Shown piece by piece: positions 1 through 8,845 of a stretch of DNA of 64,000 bases. The stretch comes from Streptomyces sp. NRRL WC-3618 (GTDB taxonomy: Bacteria; Actinomycetota; Actinomycetes; Streptomycetales; Streptomycetaceae): assembly GCF_001280005.1 (NCBI RefSeq), contig NZ_LGDW01000281.1:1-64000 (forward strand), written 5' to 3'. The notes beneath the pieces are model-generated. The model saw only the letters and a program-made list of their open reading frames with translations, ran no database searches and was not told the DNA's origin. The translations under genes were made by a program, and so were the position numbers. Numbering within the stretch: the first letter of the stretch is position 1; the number at the start of each line of letters is the position of its first letter.

Positions 1-1
1 C

Positions 2-685
2 TGGATCGGCACCATGTGGAAGGGGTCCTTGTCGTTCGAGACCCCGATGCTGTGGGCCACCGGCTTCCTGGTCACCTTCACCTTCGGTGGGCTGACCGGT
101 GTCATCCTGGCGTCGCCGCCGCTGGACTTCCATGTCTCGGACTCCTACTTCGTGGTGGCGCACTTCCACTACGTGGTGTTCGGCACGGTCGTGTTCGCGA
201 TGTTCTCCGGTTTCCACTTCTGGTGGCCGAAGATGACCGGCAAGATGCTCGACGAGCGCCTCGGCAAGATCACGTTCTGGACGCTGTTCATCGGCTTCCA
301 CGGCACGTTCCTCGTCCAGCACTGGCTGGGCGCCGAGGGCATGCCGCGCCGGTACGCCGACTACCTCGCGGCGGACGGCTTCACCGCGCTGAACACGATC
401 TCGACGATCAGCTCGTTCCTGCTGGGCCTGTCCGTGCTCCCGTTCCTCTACAACGTGTGGAAGACCGCGAAGTACGGCAAGAAGGACCCGTGGGGCTACG
501 GCCGCTCGCTCGAGTGGGCCACGTCCTGCCCGCCCCCGCGCCACAACTTCCTCACCCTGCCGCGGATCCGCAGCGAATCCCCGGCTTTCGACCTGCACCA
601 CCCTGAGATCGCAGCGCTGGACCAGCTGGAGAACGCCGGGCACGGCGAGAAGGCTCTCGCCGGCGGCAAGGAGGCGGGCAAGTGA
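2..685 (+). CDS. ctaD: Cytochrome c oxidase subunit I, 3' part
   Basis: This is the C-terminal part (about 227 residues) of the catalytic subunit of aa3-type cytochrome c oxidase, which reduces O2 to water and pumps protons. The 5' end lies outside the window. The HFHYVVFG segment carries the two histidines that in this family ligate heme a3 and heme a in helix X. It is followed by [11 protein letters not shown] and a further membrane segment around [15 protein letters not shown], which is typical of COX1. The soluble C-terminal tail is rich in charged residues. The stop overlaps the next gene start by four bases (GTGA), so the two are probably translationally coupled. Confidence 0.97.
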   Translation, partial: WIGTMWKGSLSFETPMLWATGFLVTFTFGGLTGVILASPPLDFHVSDSYFVVAHFHYVVFGTVVFAMFSGFHFWWPKMTGKMLDERLGKITFWTLFIGFHGTFLVQHWLGAEGMPRRYADYLAADGFTALNTISTISSFLLGLSVLPFLYNVWKTAKYGKKDPWGYGRSLEWATSCPPPRHNFLTLPRIRSESPAFDLHHPEIAALDQLENAGHGEKALAGGKEAGK

Positions 686-1080
686 AGGTCCAGGGCAAGA
701 TGTTCATCTGGCTCGCCGTCTTCGTCCTCGCCATGGCGATCGTCTACGGCGTGTGGTCGAAGGAGCCGGCGGGTACCACGGCGCTCTTCCTCGCTTTCGG
801 CCTGTGCATCATGGTCGGCTACTACCTGGCCTTCACGGCCCGGCGGGTCGACGTGGGAGCCCAGGACAACAAGGAGGCGGACGTCGCGGACGACGCCGGC
901 GAGGTCGGGTTCTTCAGCCCGCACAGCTGGCAGCCGCTCTCGCTGGGCATCGGTGGCGCGCTCCTGTTCCTGAGCGTCGCGATCGGCTGGTGGCTGGCGT
1001 ACTTCGCGGCCCCGATCCTGCTCATCGGTCTGTGGGGCTGGGTCTTCGAGTACTACCGCGGTGAGAACCGCACGCAGTAA
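682..1080 (+). CDS. ctaF: Actinobacterial cytochrome c oxidase subunit IV
   Basis: This 132-residue membrane protein fits the actinobacterial cytochrome c oxidase subunit 4 family (small accessory subunit of aa3 oxidase). A hydrophobic helix spans about residues 4-24, a second about 31-51, and a long hydrophobic region about 88-122 can form two more helices. A charged loop at about 55-75 separates the halves. It starts with GTG inside the ctaD stop. The gene is followed by a strong hairpin, so ctaD-ctaF probably ends a cta operon that begins upstream of the window. It has no catalytic residues of its own; assignment rests on size, topology and position. Confidence 0.9.
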   Translation: MKVQGKMFIWLAVFVLAMAIVYGVWSKEPAGTTALFLAFGLCIMVGYYLAFTARRVDVGAQDNKEADVADDAGEVGFFSPHSWQPLSLGIGGALLFLSVAIGWWLAYFAAPILLIGLWGWVFEYYRGENRTQ

Positions 1081-1110
1081 CACGCGCCCAGTAACACGCA
1101 CGGTGCTCAG

Positions 1111-1155
1111 GGGAGCCCGGACACTCCGTCAGGAGGGTCCGGGCTCCCTCTTTTG
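1111..1155 (+). terminator. Rho-independent terminator after ctaF
   Basis: Perfect 12-bp arms (GGGAGCCCGGAC at 1111-1122 and its complement at 1137-1148) surround a 14-nt loop and are followed by TCTTTTG. This is the canonical layout for ending the ctaD-ctaF transcript. Confidence 0.85.
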
Positions 1156-1224
1156 CCACACCCTCGTTCCCCCGCACGGATCACCCGCCGTGCCGAGCCC
1201 GACGCACGTTCTTAGCGTGAGGGC

Positions 1225-2487
1225 ATGAGGCACTCACCGCGTAACCGTACGGTCGCCTGCTGCACCCTCCTGGTGGCCGCCCTGGGCACGTCCGCCACCG
1301 GCTGCGGGTCGGACGGCCATCCCCTCTCGGCGAAGCCGTACGACGCGGCTGAGCGGATCTCCTTCGGCGGCTCCATCGGCGACGGCAAGAAGGCCGACCC
1401 CGACAAGCCCCTGGAGGTCACCTCCGACGACTCCGACGACCGCATCACGGACGTCACCGCCGTCGACGCCGCCGGACGCTTCGTGGCGGGCGAACTCTCC
1501 GCCGACGGCAGCCGCTGGCACAGCACCTCCCCCCTGGCCGCAGGCGCCCGCTACACGGTCCGGGTGAGCACGGAGGACGAGGACGGCGCCCCCGGCCGCG
1601 GGACGCGCACCTTCGAGACCAGCAGGCCCACCGCCAAGAAGCGGCTGAATGTCACCTTCGGCCCGAAGACGGGCACGTACGGGGTGGGTCAGCCGGTGAC
1701 GGCCGAACTCAGCGAACCCGTACGGGGAAAGGCACAGCGCGCGATAGTCGAGCGCGCCCTCAAGGTGGACTCGAACCCCACCTCGGAGGGCGCGTGGCAC
1801 TGGGTGGACGACAAGGAACTCCACTACCGCCCCAAGGAGTACTGGCCCACCAAGGCCACCGTCCAGGTCCGCAGCAACCTGCCCGGCATCAAGATCGGCG
1901 ACCGTCTCTGGGGTGGCACGGCCAAGCCGCTGAAGTTCACCATCGGCGACCGGGTCATCGCCGTCACCGACGCGTCGTCCCACGAGATGACCGTCTACAA
2001 GAACGACAAGGTGATCAACACCATCCCGGTCACCACGGGCAAGCCCGGCTTCGAGACCCGCAACGGGGTCAAGGTCGTCCTCGGCAAGGAGTACTTCGTC
2101 AGGATGCGCGGCACCAGCATCGGCATAGCCGAGGGCAGCGCCGACTCGTACGACCTGCCCGTCTACTACGCCACCCGGGTGACCTGGAGCGGCGAGTACG
2201 TCCACGCCGCCCCCTGGTCCGTGGGCTCCCAGGGCTCCGCCAACGTCAGCCACGGCTGCACCGGCATGAGCACCAGCAACGCCGAGTGGTTCTTCGACCA
2301 CGTCCGCGAGGGCGACGTCGTCAAGGTCGTCAACTCCGATGGCCACACCATGGAAACCTTCGGCAACGGCTTCGGCGACTGGAACCTGGACTGGCAGAAG
2401 TGGCAGGGCGGCAGTGCCCTCATGGCCACTTCCCCAGAGGGATCAAATCCGGCCAAGCAGGTAAGACTGACCCCGCAGAGTATCTGA
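1225..2487 (+). CDS. Lipoprotein L,D-transpeptidase (YkuD) with Ig-like domains
   Basis: A 420-residue exported enzyme predicted to form 3-3 peptidoglycan cross-links. The N-terminus has basic residues, a hydrophobic stretch and a lipobox-like ATGC around Cys27, so it is probably a lipoprotein. About residues 40-240 look like Ig-like domains of the kind found in mycobacterial LdtMt enzymes. About 240-390 is the YkuD catalytic domain. The catalytic motif is His327 followed by Ser-His-Gly-Cys ending at Cys345. The usual following Asn is replaced in SHGCTGMS, as seen in many actinobacterial members. The ATG at 1225 has only a weak upstream AG-rich element. It sits between the cta genes, as I recall for other Streptomyces, but no respiratory role is implied. 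Confidence 0.93.
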   Translation: MRHSPRNRTVACCTLLVAALGTSATGCGSDGHPLSAKPYDAAERISFGGSIGDGKKADPDKPLEVTSDDSDDRITDVTAVDAAGRFVAGELSADGSRWHSTSPLAAGARYTVRVSTEDEDGAPGRGTRTFETSRPTAKKRLNVTFGPKTGTYGVGQPVTAELSEPVRGKAQRAIVERALKVDSNPTSEGAWHWVDDKELHYRPKEYWPTKATVQVRSNLPGIKIGDRLWGGTAKPLKFTIGDRVIAVTDASSHEMTVYKNDKVINTIPVTTGKPGFETRNGVKVVLGKEYFVRMRGTSIGIAEGSADSYDLPVYYATRVTWSGEYVHAAPWSVGSQGSANVSHGCTGMSTSNAEWFFDHVREGDVVKVVNSDGHTMETFGNGFGDWNLDWQKWQGGSALMATSPEGSNPAKQVRLTPQSI

Positions 2488-2510
2488 CAAGGGATACGGA
2501 TCCCCCCTAA

Positions 2511-2560
2511 GGGGCGCGGGGCTGTGACATTTGCGGCTCCGCCGCGGGGCGCGACAAGCC
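2511..2560 (+). repeat. Intergenic repeat family A, copy 1
   Basis: A GC-rich element beginning GGGGCGCGGGGCTGTG and ending GGCGCGACAAGCC, with a central GCGGCTCCGCCGC self-complementary core. Related copies lie at 28021-28070 (same strand) and 34640-34690 (opposite strand). Here it occupies the gap between two convergent genes, where its core hairpin could also help termination. Confidence 0.75.
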
Positions 2561-2602
2561 ACGAAGCACCCGCGCCCGCCGAACAACCGCGCCCCCGACC
2601 CG

Positions 2603-3004
2603 CTAGGCGCTGAGTGCCCGCTTCGACCGCAACAAAGAAGCCAGCGCCGAAGCGAACTCCACCGGATCCACCGGCAAGGTGACCGCCGAGTCGGCCCGAC
2701 TCCACGTCGCCAGCCACGCATCCTGCGGCCGCCCGATCAGCAACAGCACCGGCGGACACCGGAAGATCTCGTCCTTGATCTGCCGGCACATCCCCATGCC
2801 GCCCATGGGCACGGCCTCGCCGTCCAGCACACAGACGTCGATCCCGCCCTTGTCGAGTTCCTTCAGCACGGCCGCAGGCGTCGCGCACTCGAGGAACTCG
2901 ACGGCGGGAACGTCGGGAGCTGGCCGCCGCCCCGTCGCCAACCGCACCTGCTCGCGGGTGTTGGAGTCGTCGCTGTAGACCAGCACCGTGGCGGTCGGCT
3001 GCAT
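2603..3004 (-). CDS. Atypical response-regulator receiver domain protein
   Basis: A 133-residue stand-alone receiver-like domain with no output domain. The first strand VLVYSDD supplies the acidic pair, and VCVLDGEA presents the likely phospho-accepting Asp near residue 61. The conserved lysine of the last loop (normally Lys-Pro) is absent: the segment reads TLPVDP. Phosphorelay activity is therefore uncertain and it may act as a protein-interaction module. It is transcribed divergently from ctaE with 188 bp between starts, and convergently with the transpeptidase gene. No partner kinase is adjacent. The family is known from other Streptomyces at this position, but I know of no assigned function. 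Confidence 0.8.
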   Translation of the reverse strand: MQPTATVLVYSDDSNTREQVRLATGRRPAPDVPAVEFLECATPAAVLKELDKGGIDVCVLDGEAVPMGGMGMCRQIKDEIFRCPPVLLLIGRPQDAWLATWSRADSAVTLPVDPVEFASALASLLRSKRALSA

Positions 3005-3181
3005 TGTTCCTCCGAGACATCAGCGTCGTACGGACAGACGGACCGGGTCCGTTGGGCCGGATGCTACTCCTTCGGACCCTCCGTCTGAACACCGTTCACA
3101 CGGCCGTCCGATGGGCCATACGGGCTGGACACACCCCACGGACACTCCGAACGGCACCCCCCGGGGTGAGGGCGGGATAAG

Positions 3182-3202
3182 CGACCGACATAATGTCGGT
3201 CG
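3182..3202. promoter_or_regulatory. 21-bp palindrome over the ctaE start
   Basis: Perfect 10-nt arms (CGACCGACAT and ATGTCGGTCG) flank a single A, and the ATG start of ctaE lies in the right arm. It could be a repressor operator or an mRNA hairpin that hides the start codon. The regulator is unknown. Confidence 0.55.
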
Positions 3203-3813
3203 TGGCGACAGCAACGACAGTAGAAACCGGGCACGCGCACCCGTCGGTCAACCGGCCGAACCTCACCAGCGTCGGAACCATCATCTGGCTGAGTTCCGAG
3301 CTGATGTTCTTCGCGGCCCTCTTCGCGATGTACTTCACCCTGCGATCGGTGACCGGTCCGGATCACTGGAAGGAAATGGCGTCAAGCCTGAACTTCCCGT
3401 TCTCCGCGGCCAACACCACGATCCTGGTGCTCTCCTCCCTCACCTGTCAGCTCGGCGTGTTCGCCGCCGAGCGCGGTGACGTGAAGAAGCTCCGGATGTG
3501 GTTCATCGTCACCTTCGTGATGGGTGCGATCTTCATCGGCGGTCAGGTCTTCGAGTACACCGAGCTGGTCAAGAAGGATGGGCTCTCGCTCTCCTCCGAC
3601 CCGTATGGCTCGGTGTTCTACCTGACCACCGGCTTCCACGGGATGCACGTGACGGGCGGTCTGATCGCGTTCCTGTTCGTCCTCGGCAGGACGTACGCGG
3701 CGCGAAGGTTCACCCATGAGCAGGCGACCGCCGCAATCGTCGTGTCCTACTACTGGCACTTCGTCGACGTCGTCTGGATCGGGCTCTTCGCCACGATCTA
3801 CATGATCAAGTAG
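3193..3813 (+). CDS. ctaE: Cytochrome c oxidase subunit III
   Basis: A 206-residue integral membrane subunit of aa3 oxidase with five predicted helices, the short form usual in actinobacteria. Hydrophobic segments occur at about residues 27-47, 67-87, 99-119, 140-160 and 185-205. FHGMHVTGG and [10 protein letters not shown] are hallmark COX3 motifs. ATG at 3193 is preferred from homologous N-termini, but no good Shine-Dalgarno precedes it. An in-frame GTG at 3202 is an alternative, and a long palindrome covers both. It begins the ctaE-qcrC-qcrA-qcrB operon, consistent with the obligate bc1-aa3 supercomplex of actinobacteria. Confidence 0.96.
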   Translation: MSVVATATTVETGHAHPSVNRPNLTSVGTIIWLSSELMFFAALFAMYFTLRSVTGPDHWKEMASSLNFPFSAANTTILVLSSLTCQLGVFAAERGDVKKLRMWFIVTFVMGAIFIGGQVFEYTELVKKDGLSLSSDPYGSVFYLTTGFHGMHVTGGLIAFLFVLGRTYAARRFTHEQATAAIVVSYYWHFVDVVWIGLFATIYMIK

Positions 3814-3896
3814 CCGGGCCCGCCCGATCCTCACATCGGGTCCGCCCGATACCTCCAGAAGACTCGACGCTGAAGATCCTGACACCGGGGTAATCC

Positions 3897-4709
3897 GTGA
3901 AAAAGCTCTCCGCACGACGACGCCATCCGCTGGCGGCGGTCGTCGTCCTACTCATCGCGCTGGCGGCCGTCGGGGGGCTGTACGGCACGCTCGAACCCTC
4001 GAGCAAGGCAGTGGCCGATGAGACCGCCCAGTCCCTCACCATCACCGAGGGCCAGCGGCTGTACTCCGTGGGCTGCGCCAGCTGCCACGGCACCGGCGGT
4101 AAGGGGTCCTCCGACGGTCCGAGCCTCGTGGGCGTGGGCGCCGCGGCGGTCGACTTCCAGGTGGCGACCGGGCGTATGCCGGCCGCGACCTCGCAGGGCG
4201 CGCAGATCCCGAAGAAGAAGAACATCTACTCGCAGGCCCAGATCGACCAGCTCGCGACGTACATCGCGTCGCTCGGCGCCGGTCCGTCCGTGCCGACCGA
4301 CGAGCAGTACGGCCCCGACGGTGCGGACATCGCCAAGGGTGGCGAACTCTTCCGCACCAACTGCGCCCAGTGCCACAACTTCACCGGCAAGGGCGGCGCG
4401 CTCACGCACGGCAAGTTCGCGCCCGACCTTGAGGGCGTCGACCCGAAGCACATCTACGAGGCCATGCAGACCGGCCCGCAGAACATGCCGTCCTTCCCCG
4501 ACACGACGCTGTCGGAGAAGAACAAGAAGGACATCATCGCGTACCTCGACGCGGTCAACGGCGAAGACACCGTGGAGCCCGGCGGCCTCGGTCTGGGCGG
4601 TCTCGGACCGGTCAGCGAAGGCCTGTTCGCCTGGATCTTCGGGCTCGGAGCGCTCATCGCGGTCGCCGTCTGGGTCGCCGCTCGGACCGCAAAGGCCAAG
4701 AAGTCATGA
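3897..4709 (+). CDS. qcrC: Diheme cytochrome c subunit of the bc1 complex
   Basis: A 270-residue membrane-anchored cytochrome cc that carries electrons from the Rieske centre to cytochrome oxidase. An N-terminal helix spans about 11-31. Two c-type heme motifs follow: CASCH (Cys60, Cys63, His64) and CAQCH (Cys156, Cys159, His160). NMPSFPD supplies a candidate axial Met for the second heme. A C-terminal helix spans about 243-263. Two tandem cytochrome c domains in one protein replace soluble cytochrome c in actinobacteria. The GTG start lies 83 bp after ctaE, and the stop overlaps the qcrA ATG. Confidence 0.96.
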   Translation: MKKLSARRRHPLAAVVVLLIALAAVGGLYGTLEPSSKAVADETAQSLTITEGQRLYSVGCASCHGTGGKGSSDGPSLVGVGAAAVDFQVATGRMPAATSQGAQIPKKKNIYSQAQIDQLATYIASLGAGPSVPTDEQYGPDGADIAKGGELFRTNCAQCHNFTGKGGALTHGKFAPDLEGVDPKHIYEAMQTGPQNMPSFPDTTLSEKNKKDIIAYLDAVNGEDTVEPGGLGLGGLGPVSEGLFAWIFGLGALIAVAVWVAARTAKAKKS

Positions 4710-5764
4710 GTAGCCAAGACACTCCAGAAGAGAAGCTGCCCGCTGTGCAGGAAACCGAGCACGGTGCCGTCGGCGTCGCGGACGAGAAGCACCCGTTCGC
4801 GGACCCGGGGCTGCCGCCTCACGAACACCGTGTCCAGGACATCGACGAAGAGGCCGCCAAGCGGTCCGAGCGTGCGGTCGCCCTCCTGTTCACGCTGTCG
4901 ATGGTGGCCACCGTCGCCTTCATCGTCTCGTACGTGGCGATCCCGGCCGACAAGTCGATCTACGTCTTCCCGATCGGACACATCAGCGCGCTGAACTTCG
5001 CGCTGGGGCTGTCCCTCGGCGTGGCGCTCTTCCTGATCGGCGCGGGCGCGGTCCACTGGGCCCGTACCCTGATGTCCGACGAGGAACTCGTCGACGAGCG
5101 GCACGCGATCTCCGCGCCGCCCGAGGTCAAGGCGAAGGTCCTGGCCGACTTCAAGCAGGGCGCCAAGGAATCCGCGATCGGCCGGCGCAAGCTGGTCCGC
5201 AACACGATGTTCGGCGCGCTGGCCCTGTTCCCGCTCTCCGGCGTCATGCTGCTGCGCGACCTCGGCCCGCTGCCCGGCACGAAGCTCCGCCACACCATGT
5301 GGTCCAAGGGCAAGCAGCTCGTGAACATGAACACGAACGAGCCGCTGCGTCCCTCGGACATCGCGGTCGGTTCGCTCACCTTCGCCAAGCCCGAGGGCCT
5401 GGAGGAGCACGACGAGGATTTCCAGACGCAGATCGCCAAGGCCGCCCTGATGATCGTCCGCATCCAGCCGGACAACATCAAGGACAAGCGCGAGCTCGAC
5501 TGGTCCTACCAGGGCATCGTGGCGTACTCGAAGATCTGCACCCACGTCGGTTGCCCGATCTCCCTGTACGAGCAGCAGACGCACCACGTGCTCTGCCCCT
5601 GCCACCAGTCCACCTTCGACCTCTCCGACGGCGCCCGGGTGATCTTCGGCCCCGCCGGTCACGCCCTGCCGCAGCTGCGCATCGGCGTGAACGACGAGGG
5701 CTACCTTGAGGCGCTCGGCGACTTCTCCGAGCCCGTCGGTCCTGCCTTCTGGGAGCGCGGATGA
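4706..5764 (+). CDS. qcrA: Rieske iron-sulfur subunit of the bc1 complex
   Basis: A 352-residue Rieske protein with the actinobacterial architecture: an acidic N-terminal extension, three transmembrane helices (about residues 57-77, 92-115 and 170-190) and a C-terminal [2Fe-2S] domain. Cluster ligands are visible as Cys278, His280, Cys297 and His300, with Cys283 and Cys299 placed to form the family disulfide. The GPAGHALPQ proline-loop region follows. It accepts electrons from quinol at QcrB and passes them to QcrC. The start overlaps the qcrC stop and the stop overlaps the qcrB start (both ATGA), indicating tightly coupled translation. Confidence 0.97.
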   Translation: MSSQDTPEEKLPAVQETEHGAVGVADEKHPFADPGLPPHEHRVQDIDEEAAKRSERAVALLFTLSMVATVAFIVSYVAIPADKSIYVFPIGHISALNFALGLSLGVALFLIGAGAVHWARTLMSDEELVDERHAISAPPEVKAKVLADFKQGAKESAIGRRKLVRNTMFGALALFPLSGVMLLRDLGPLPGTKLRHTMWSKGKQLVNMNTNEPLRPSDIAVGSLTFAKPEGLEEHDEDFQTQIAKAALMIVRIQPDNIKDKRELDWSYQGIVAYSKICTHVGCPISLYEQQTHHVLCPCHQSTFDLSDGARVIFGPAGHALPQLRIGVNDEGYLEALGDFSEPVGPAFWERG

Positions 5765-7401
5765 GCACTACGCCAAACACAGACGCGCGTTCGTCGCGCG
5801 AGAAGGCACCCGCCGGTGAGCGGGTCGCCGACTGGGCTGACGGCCGCCTGGGGATCTACTCCCTGGCCAAGGCCAACATGCGCAAGATCTTCCCCGACCA
5901 CTGGTCGTTCATGCTCGGCGAAGTCTGCATGTACAGCTTCATCATCATCATCCTCACGGGTGTGTATCTGACGCTGTTCTTCCACCCGTCGATGAACGAG
6001 GTGGAGTACCACGGCAGCTACATCCCGCTGCAGGGCCAGCTGATGTCCGAGGCGTTCAACTCGACCATGCACATCTCCTTCGATGTGCGCGGTGGTCTGC
6101 TGATCCGGCAGATCCACCACTGGGCGGCGCTGATCTTCCTCGCCGGCATGTTCGTGCACATGATGCGCGTGTTCTTCACGGGTGCGTTCCGCAAGCCCCG
6201 CGAGGTCAACTGGCTGTTCGGGTTCCTGCTGTTCGTCCTGGGCATGTTCACCGGGTTCACCGGCTACTCGCTCCCGGACGACCTGCTCTCCGGCACCGGT
6301 GTGCGCTTCATGGAAGGCGCGGTCCTGTCCGTGCCGGTCGTGGGCACGTACCTGTCGTTCTTCCTGTTCGGCGGCGAGTTCCCCGGCGGCGACTTCGTGG
6401 CCCGGTTCTACTCGATCCACGTACTGCTGCTGCCGGGCATCATGCTCGGCCTGATGGTGGCGCACCTGATCCTGGTCTTCTACCACAAGCACACGCAGTT
6501 CGCGGGCCCCGGAAAGACGAACAACAACGTCGTCGGCATGCCGCTGCTGCCGGTCTACATGGCCAAGGCCGGAGGCTTCTTCTTCCTCGTCTTCGGTGTC
6601 ATCGCGGTCATCGCGGCCATCGCCTCGATCAACCCGATCTGGACCATGGGCCCCTACCGGCCGGACCAGGTGTCGACCGGTGCGCAGCCCGACTGGTACA
6701 TGGGCTTCTCCGAAGGCCTGATCCGTGTCATGCCGGGCTGGGAGATCAACCTCTGGGGCCACACGCTCATCCTGGGCGTGTTCATCCCGCTGATCATCTT
6801 CCCGCTGGTCCTGGTCGCGATCGCGGTCTACCCGTTCATCGAGTCCTGGGTCACGGGCGACAAGAACGAGCACCACATCCTGGACCGCCCGCGCAACGCG
6901 CCGACCCGTACGGCCTTCGGCGTCGCGTGGATCACCTGGTACATGGTGCTGCTGATCGGTGGTGGAAACGACCTCTGGGCCACGCACTTCCACCTGTCGA
7001 TCAACGCGATCACCTGGTTCGTACGTGTCGCGTTCTTCGTCGCCCCGGTCCTCGCGTTCGTCGCCACCAAGCGGATCTGCCTCGGCCTCCAGCGCCGGGA
7101 CAAGGACAAGGTGCTGCACGGCCGCGAGTCCGGCATCATCAAGCGCCTGCCGCACGGTGAGTTCATCGAGGTGCACGAGCCGCTCAGCCAGGAGGCCCTG
7201 CACACCCTCACCGCGCACGAGCAGTACGTGCCGGCCGCGATCGGCGCGACGGTCGACGAGAACGGTGTCGAGCGCAAGGTGAAGGGCACGGAGAAGCTGC
7301 GCGCCAAGCTCAGCAAGTCCTACTACGGCGAGGACAGCCAGATCGCCAAGCCCACCGCCGAGGAGTACAAGGAGATCACGAGCGGCCACGGCCACCACTG
7401 A
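5761..7401 (+). CDS. qcrB: Cytochrome b subunit of the bc1 complex
   Basis: The 546-residue quinol-oxidising core of the complex. The N-terminal half carries the b-heme helices; histidine-bearing segments RQIHHWAALIF with FVHMMRVFF, and YSIHVLLLPG with VAHLILVFYHKH, provide the four expected axial ligands. A Qo-site region follows near PDWYMGFSEG (PDWY corresponds to the PEWY motif; Asp replaces Glu, as is usual in actinobacteria). The C-terminal extension of over 100 residues is typical of mycobacterial and streptomycete QcrB and helps contact the oxidase. It is the last gene of the operon, followed at once by a strong terminator. Confidence 0.97.
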   Translation: MSTTPNTDARSSREKAPAGERVADWADGRLGIYSLAKANMRKIFPDHWSFMLGEVCMYSFIIIILTGVYLTLFFHPSMNEVEYHGSYIPLQGQLMSEAFNSTMHISFDVRGGLLIRQIHHWAALIFLAGMFVHMMRVFFTGAFRKPREVNWLFGFLLFVLGMFTGFTGYSLPDDLLSGTGVRFMEGAVLSVPVVGTYLSFFLFGGEFPGGDFVARFYSIHVLLLPGIMLGLMVAHLILVFYHKHTQFAGPGKTNNNVVGMPLLPVYMAKAGGFFFLVFGVIAVIAAIASINPIWTMGPYRPDQVSTGAQPDWYMGFSEGLIRVMPGWEINLWGHTLILGVFIPLIIFPLVLVAIAVYPFIESWVTGDKNEHHILDRPRNAPTRTAFGVAWITWYMVLLIGGGNDLWATHFHLSINAITWFVRVAFFVAPVLAFVATKRICLGLQRRDKDKVLHGRESGIIKRLPHGEFIEVHEPLSQEALHTLTAHEQYVPAAIGATVDENGVERKVKGTEKLRAKLSKSYYGEDSQIAKPTAEEYKEITSGHGHH

Positions 7402-7429
7402 TCACCCCGCTTCGCCACACACGGCAGAA

Positions 7430-7463
7430 GGGCCCCGTCCGTACATCGGACGGGGCCCTTCGT
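7430..7463 (+). terminator. Terminator of the ctaE-qcrCAB operon
   Basis: Perfect 12-bp arms (GGGCCCCGTCCG at 7430-7441, complement at 7447-7458) enclose TACAT and are followed by TTCGT. Confidence 0.85.
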
Positions 7464-7521
7464 CATGGCCCCGGGCTGGATAGGGTGTGCCCATTCCCAC
7501 CGACTGATCCAGGAGCGGCAA

Positions 7522-8586
7522 ATGAGCGCTGTGAACCCCGCCGGAGGCGACACCGCGGCGGCCCGTTCCTGGCCACGCATGCTGAACGGCCTGCTCGACG
7601 GCCATGACCTGAGCGCGGCCGACACCGCCTGGGCGATGAACCTGATCATGCGCGGCGAGGCGACGGACGCGCAGATCGCCGGCTTCGTGGTGGCGCTGCG
7701 GGCCAAGGGCGAGACCGTCGAGGAGATCTCCGGGTTCGTCGACGCCATGTACGAGCACGCCAACGTGATCGAGGTGCCGGGGCCGACCGTCGACATCGTC
7801 GGCACCGGCGGCGACGGCGCCAACACGGTGAACATCTCCACCATGTCGGCGATCGTGATCGCCGGCACGGGCGCCAAGGTCGTCAAGCACGGCAACCGGG
7901 CGGCCTCCTCGGCCTCCGGGGCGTCGGACGTGCTGGGGCAGCTCGGGGTCAATCTGGAGCTGACGCCGAAGCGGGTGGCCGAGGTGGCGGAGGAGGCCGG
8001 GATCACCTTCTGCTTCGCCGCCAAGTTCCATCCGGCGATGCGTCATGTGGGCGCCGCGCGCGGCCAGTTGGGCATCCGGACCGTCTTCAACATCCTCGGG
8101 CCGCTGACCAACCCGGCCAGGGTCAGGGCGCAGGCGGTCGGCGTGGCGCACCCTCGGATGGCGCCCATCATCGCCGGTGTCTTCGCCGAGCGCGGCAACT
8201 CGTCCCTGGTGTTCCGGGGCGACGACGGCCTCGACGAACTGACGATCACCGCCACGTCCCGGGTGTGGGTCGTCCGGGACGGCAAGGTGACGGAGGAGGC
8301 CTTCGACCCGCGCGATGTCGGCATCGAACTGGTCCCGGTCCAGGCGCTGCGCGGCGGTGACGCCGCCTACAACGCGGCGGTCGCCCGGCGCCTGCTGGAC
8401 GGCGAGACAGGGCCCGTACGGGACGCGGTGCTGCTCAACTCGGCGGCGGCGCTGGTGGCGCTGGACCCGGGACCGGGCTCACTGGCCGAGCAGATCGGCG
8501 CCGGGATGGCGAGAGCCGCCCAATCCATCGACTCCGGGGCGGCGAGGCGGACGCTGGAGCGGTGGGCGGCGGCCAGTAACGCCTAG
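7522..8586 (+). CDS. trpD: Anthranilate phosphoribosyltransferase
   Basis: A 354-residue enzyme that joins anthranilate to PRPP in tryptophan synthesis. The glycine-rich PRPP loop [11 protein letters not shown] lies near residue 90, followed by KHGNRAASS and GQLG, all conserved in TrpD. The N-terminal helical domain precedes the alpha/beta domain in the usual order. I chose ATG 7522, which follows AGGAGCGG at 7511. An upstream in-frame ATG at 7465 falls immediately behind the preceding terminator and lacks a ribosome-binding site. The gene stands alone here, apart from a full trp operon, next to qcrB as in mycobacteria. Confidence 0.95.
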   Translation: MSAVNPAGGDTAAARSWPRMLNGLLDGHDLSAADTAWAMNLIMRGEATDAQIAGFVVALRAKGETVEEISGFVDAMYEHANVIEVPGPTVDIVGTGGDGANTVNISTMSAIVIAGTGAKVVKHGNRAASSASGASDVLGQLGVNLELTPKRVAEVAEEAGITFCFAAKFHPAMRHVGAARGQLGIRTVFNILGPLTNPARVRAQAVGVAHPRMAPIIAGVFAERGNSSLVFRGDDGLDELTITATSRVWVVRDGKVTEEAFDPRDVGIELVPVQALRGGDAAYNAAVARRLLDGETGPVRDAVLLNSAAALVALDPGPGSLAEQIGAGMARAAQSIDSGAARRTLERWAAASNA

Positions 8587-8662
8587 CGTTTTTCTGGTGG
8601 TCGGCGTTCCGCGATCCGGACACGGGTTGCGGGACGCCGATCACCTCCGTTACGTTCTGTAC

Positions 8663-8785
8663 CAGGTCATGAGTGACAGTCATGAGGCCCCGGCCGACTG
8701 TCCGGCAACCCTCCGTCCGTGGCGGGGTGCCCCGGGATGAAGACCAGGTCGTAGGCAGCAAGGCTTACGGCAAGCGCGGACCCCT
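8663..8785 (+). promoter_or_regulatory. SAM-IV riboswitch
   Basis: The layout matches the actinobacterial SAM-IV class. It begins GGTCATGAGTGACAGTC and has a stem GACAGTC (8675-8681) with GACTGTC (8696-8702). The conserved CCGGCAACCCTCC and GGGGTGCCCCGGG joining region follows. It ends with a GTAGGC-type hairpin and CGGCAAGCGCGGA. SAM-IV aptamers bind S-adenosylmethionine and repress sulfur-metabolism genes. Here the aptamer precedes a class V aminotransferase gene on the same strand. Confidence 0.88.
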
Positions 8786-8802
8786 CTCGACATCAGGGGT
8801 CC
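8778..8802 (+). terminator. Expression-platform hairpin after the SAM-IV aptamer
   Basis: GGACCCCT (8778-8785) pairs with AGGGGTCC (8795-8802), and its left arm overlaps the 3' edge of the aptamer. The following TGGTCGTT is only a weak U tract, so it may end transcription or sequester the GAGGGAG at 8812-8818. Confidence 0.5.
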
Positions 8803-8824
8803 TGGTCGTTCGAGGGAGTCTTCC

Positions 8825-8845
8825 GTGAGCAAGCGAATGCGATAG
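8825..8845 (+). CDS. Six-residue leader ORF (MSKRMR)
   Basis: A GTG-initiated ORF encodes MSKRMR and then TAG. A good ribosome-binding site, GAGGGAG at 8812-8818, lies 6 nt upstream. It sits directly after the riboswitch hairpin and 127 nt before the aminotransferase start. It could be a translated leader or simply chance. Translation is not demonstrated and no function can be given. Confidence 0.35.
   Translation: MSKRMR

Noticed and set aside
7465..7521. Upstream ATG start for trpD
   Set aside because: It lies directly after the qcrB terminator hairpin without a ribosome-binding site, whereas ATG 7522 follows AGGAGCGG.
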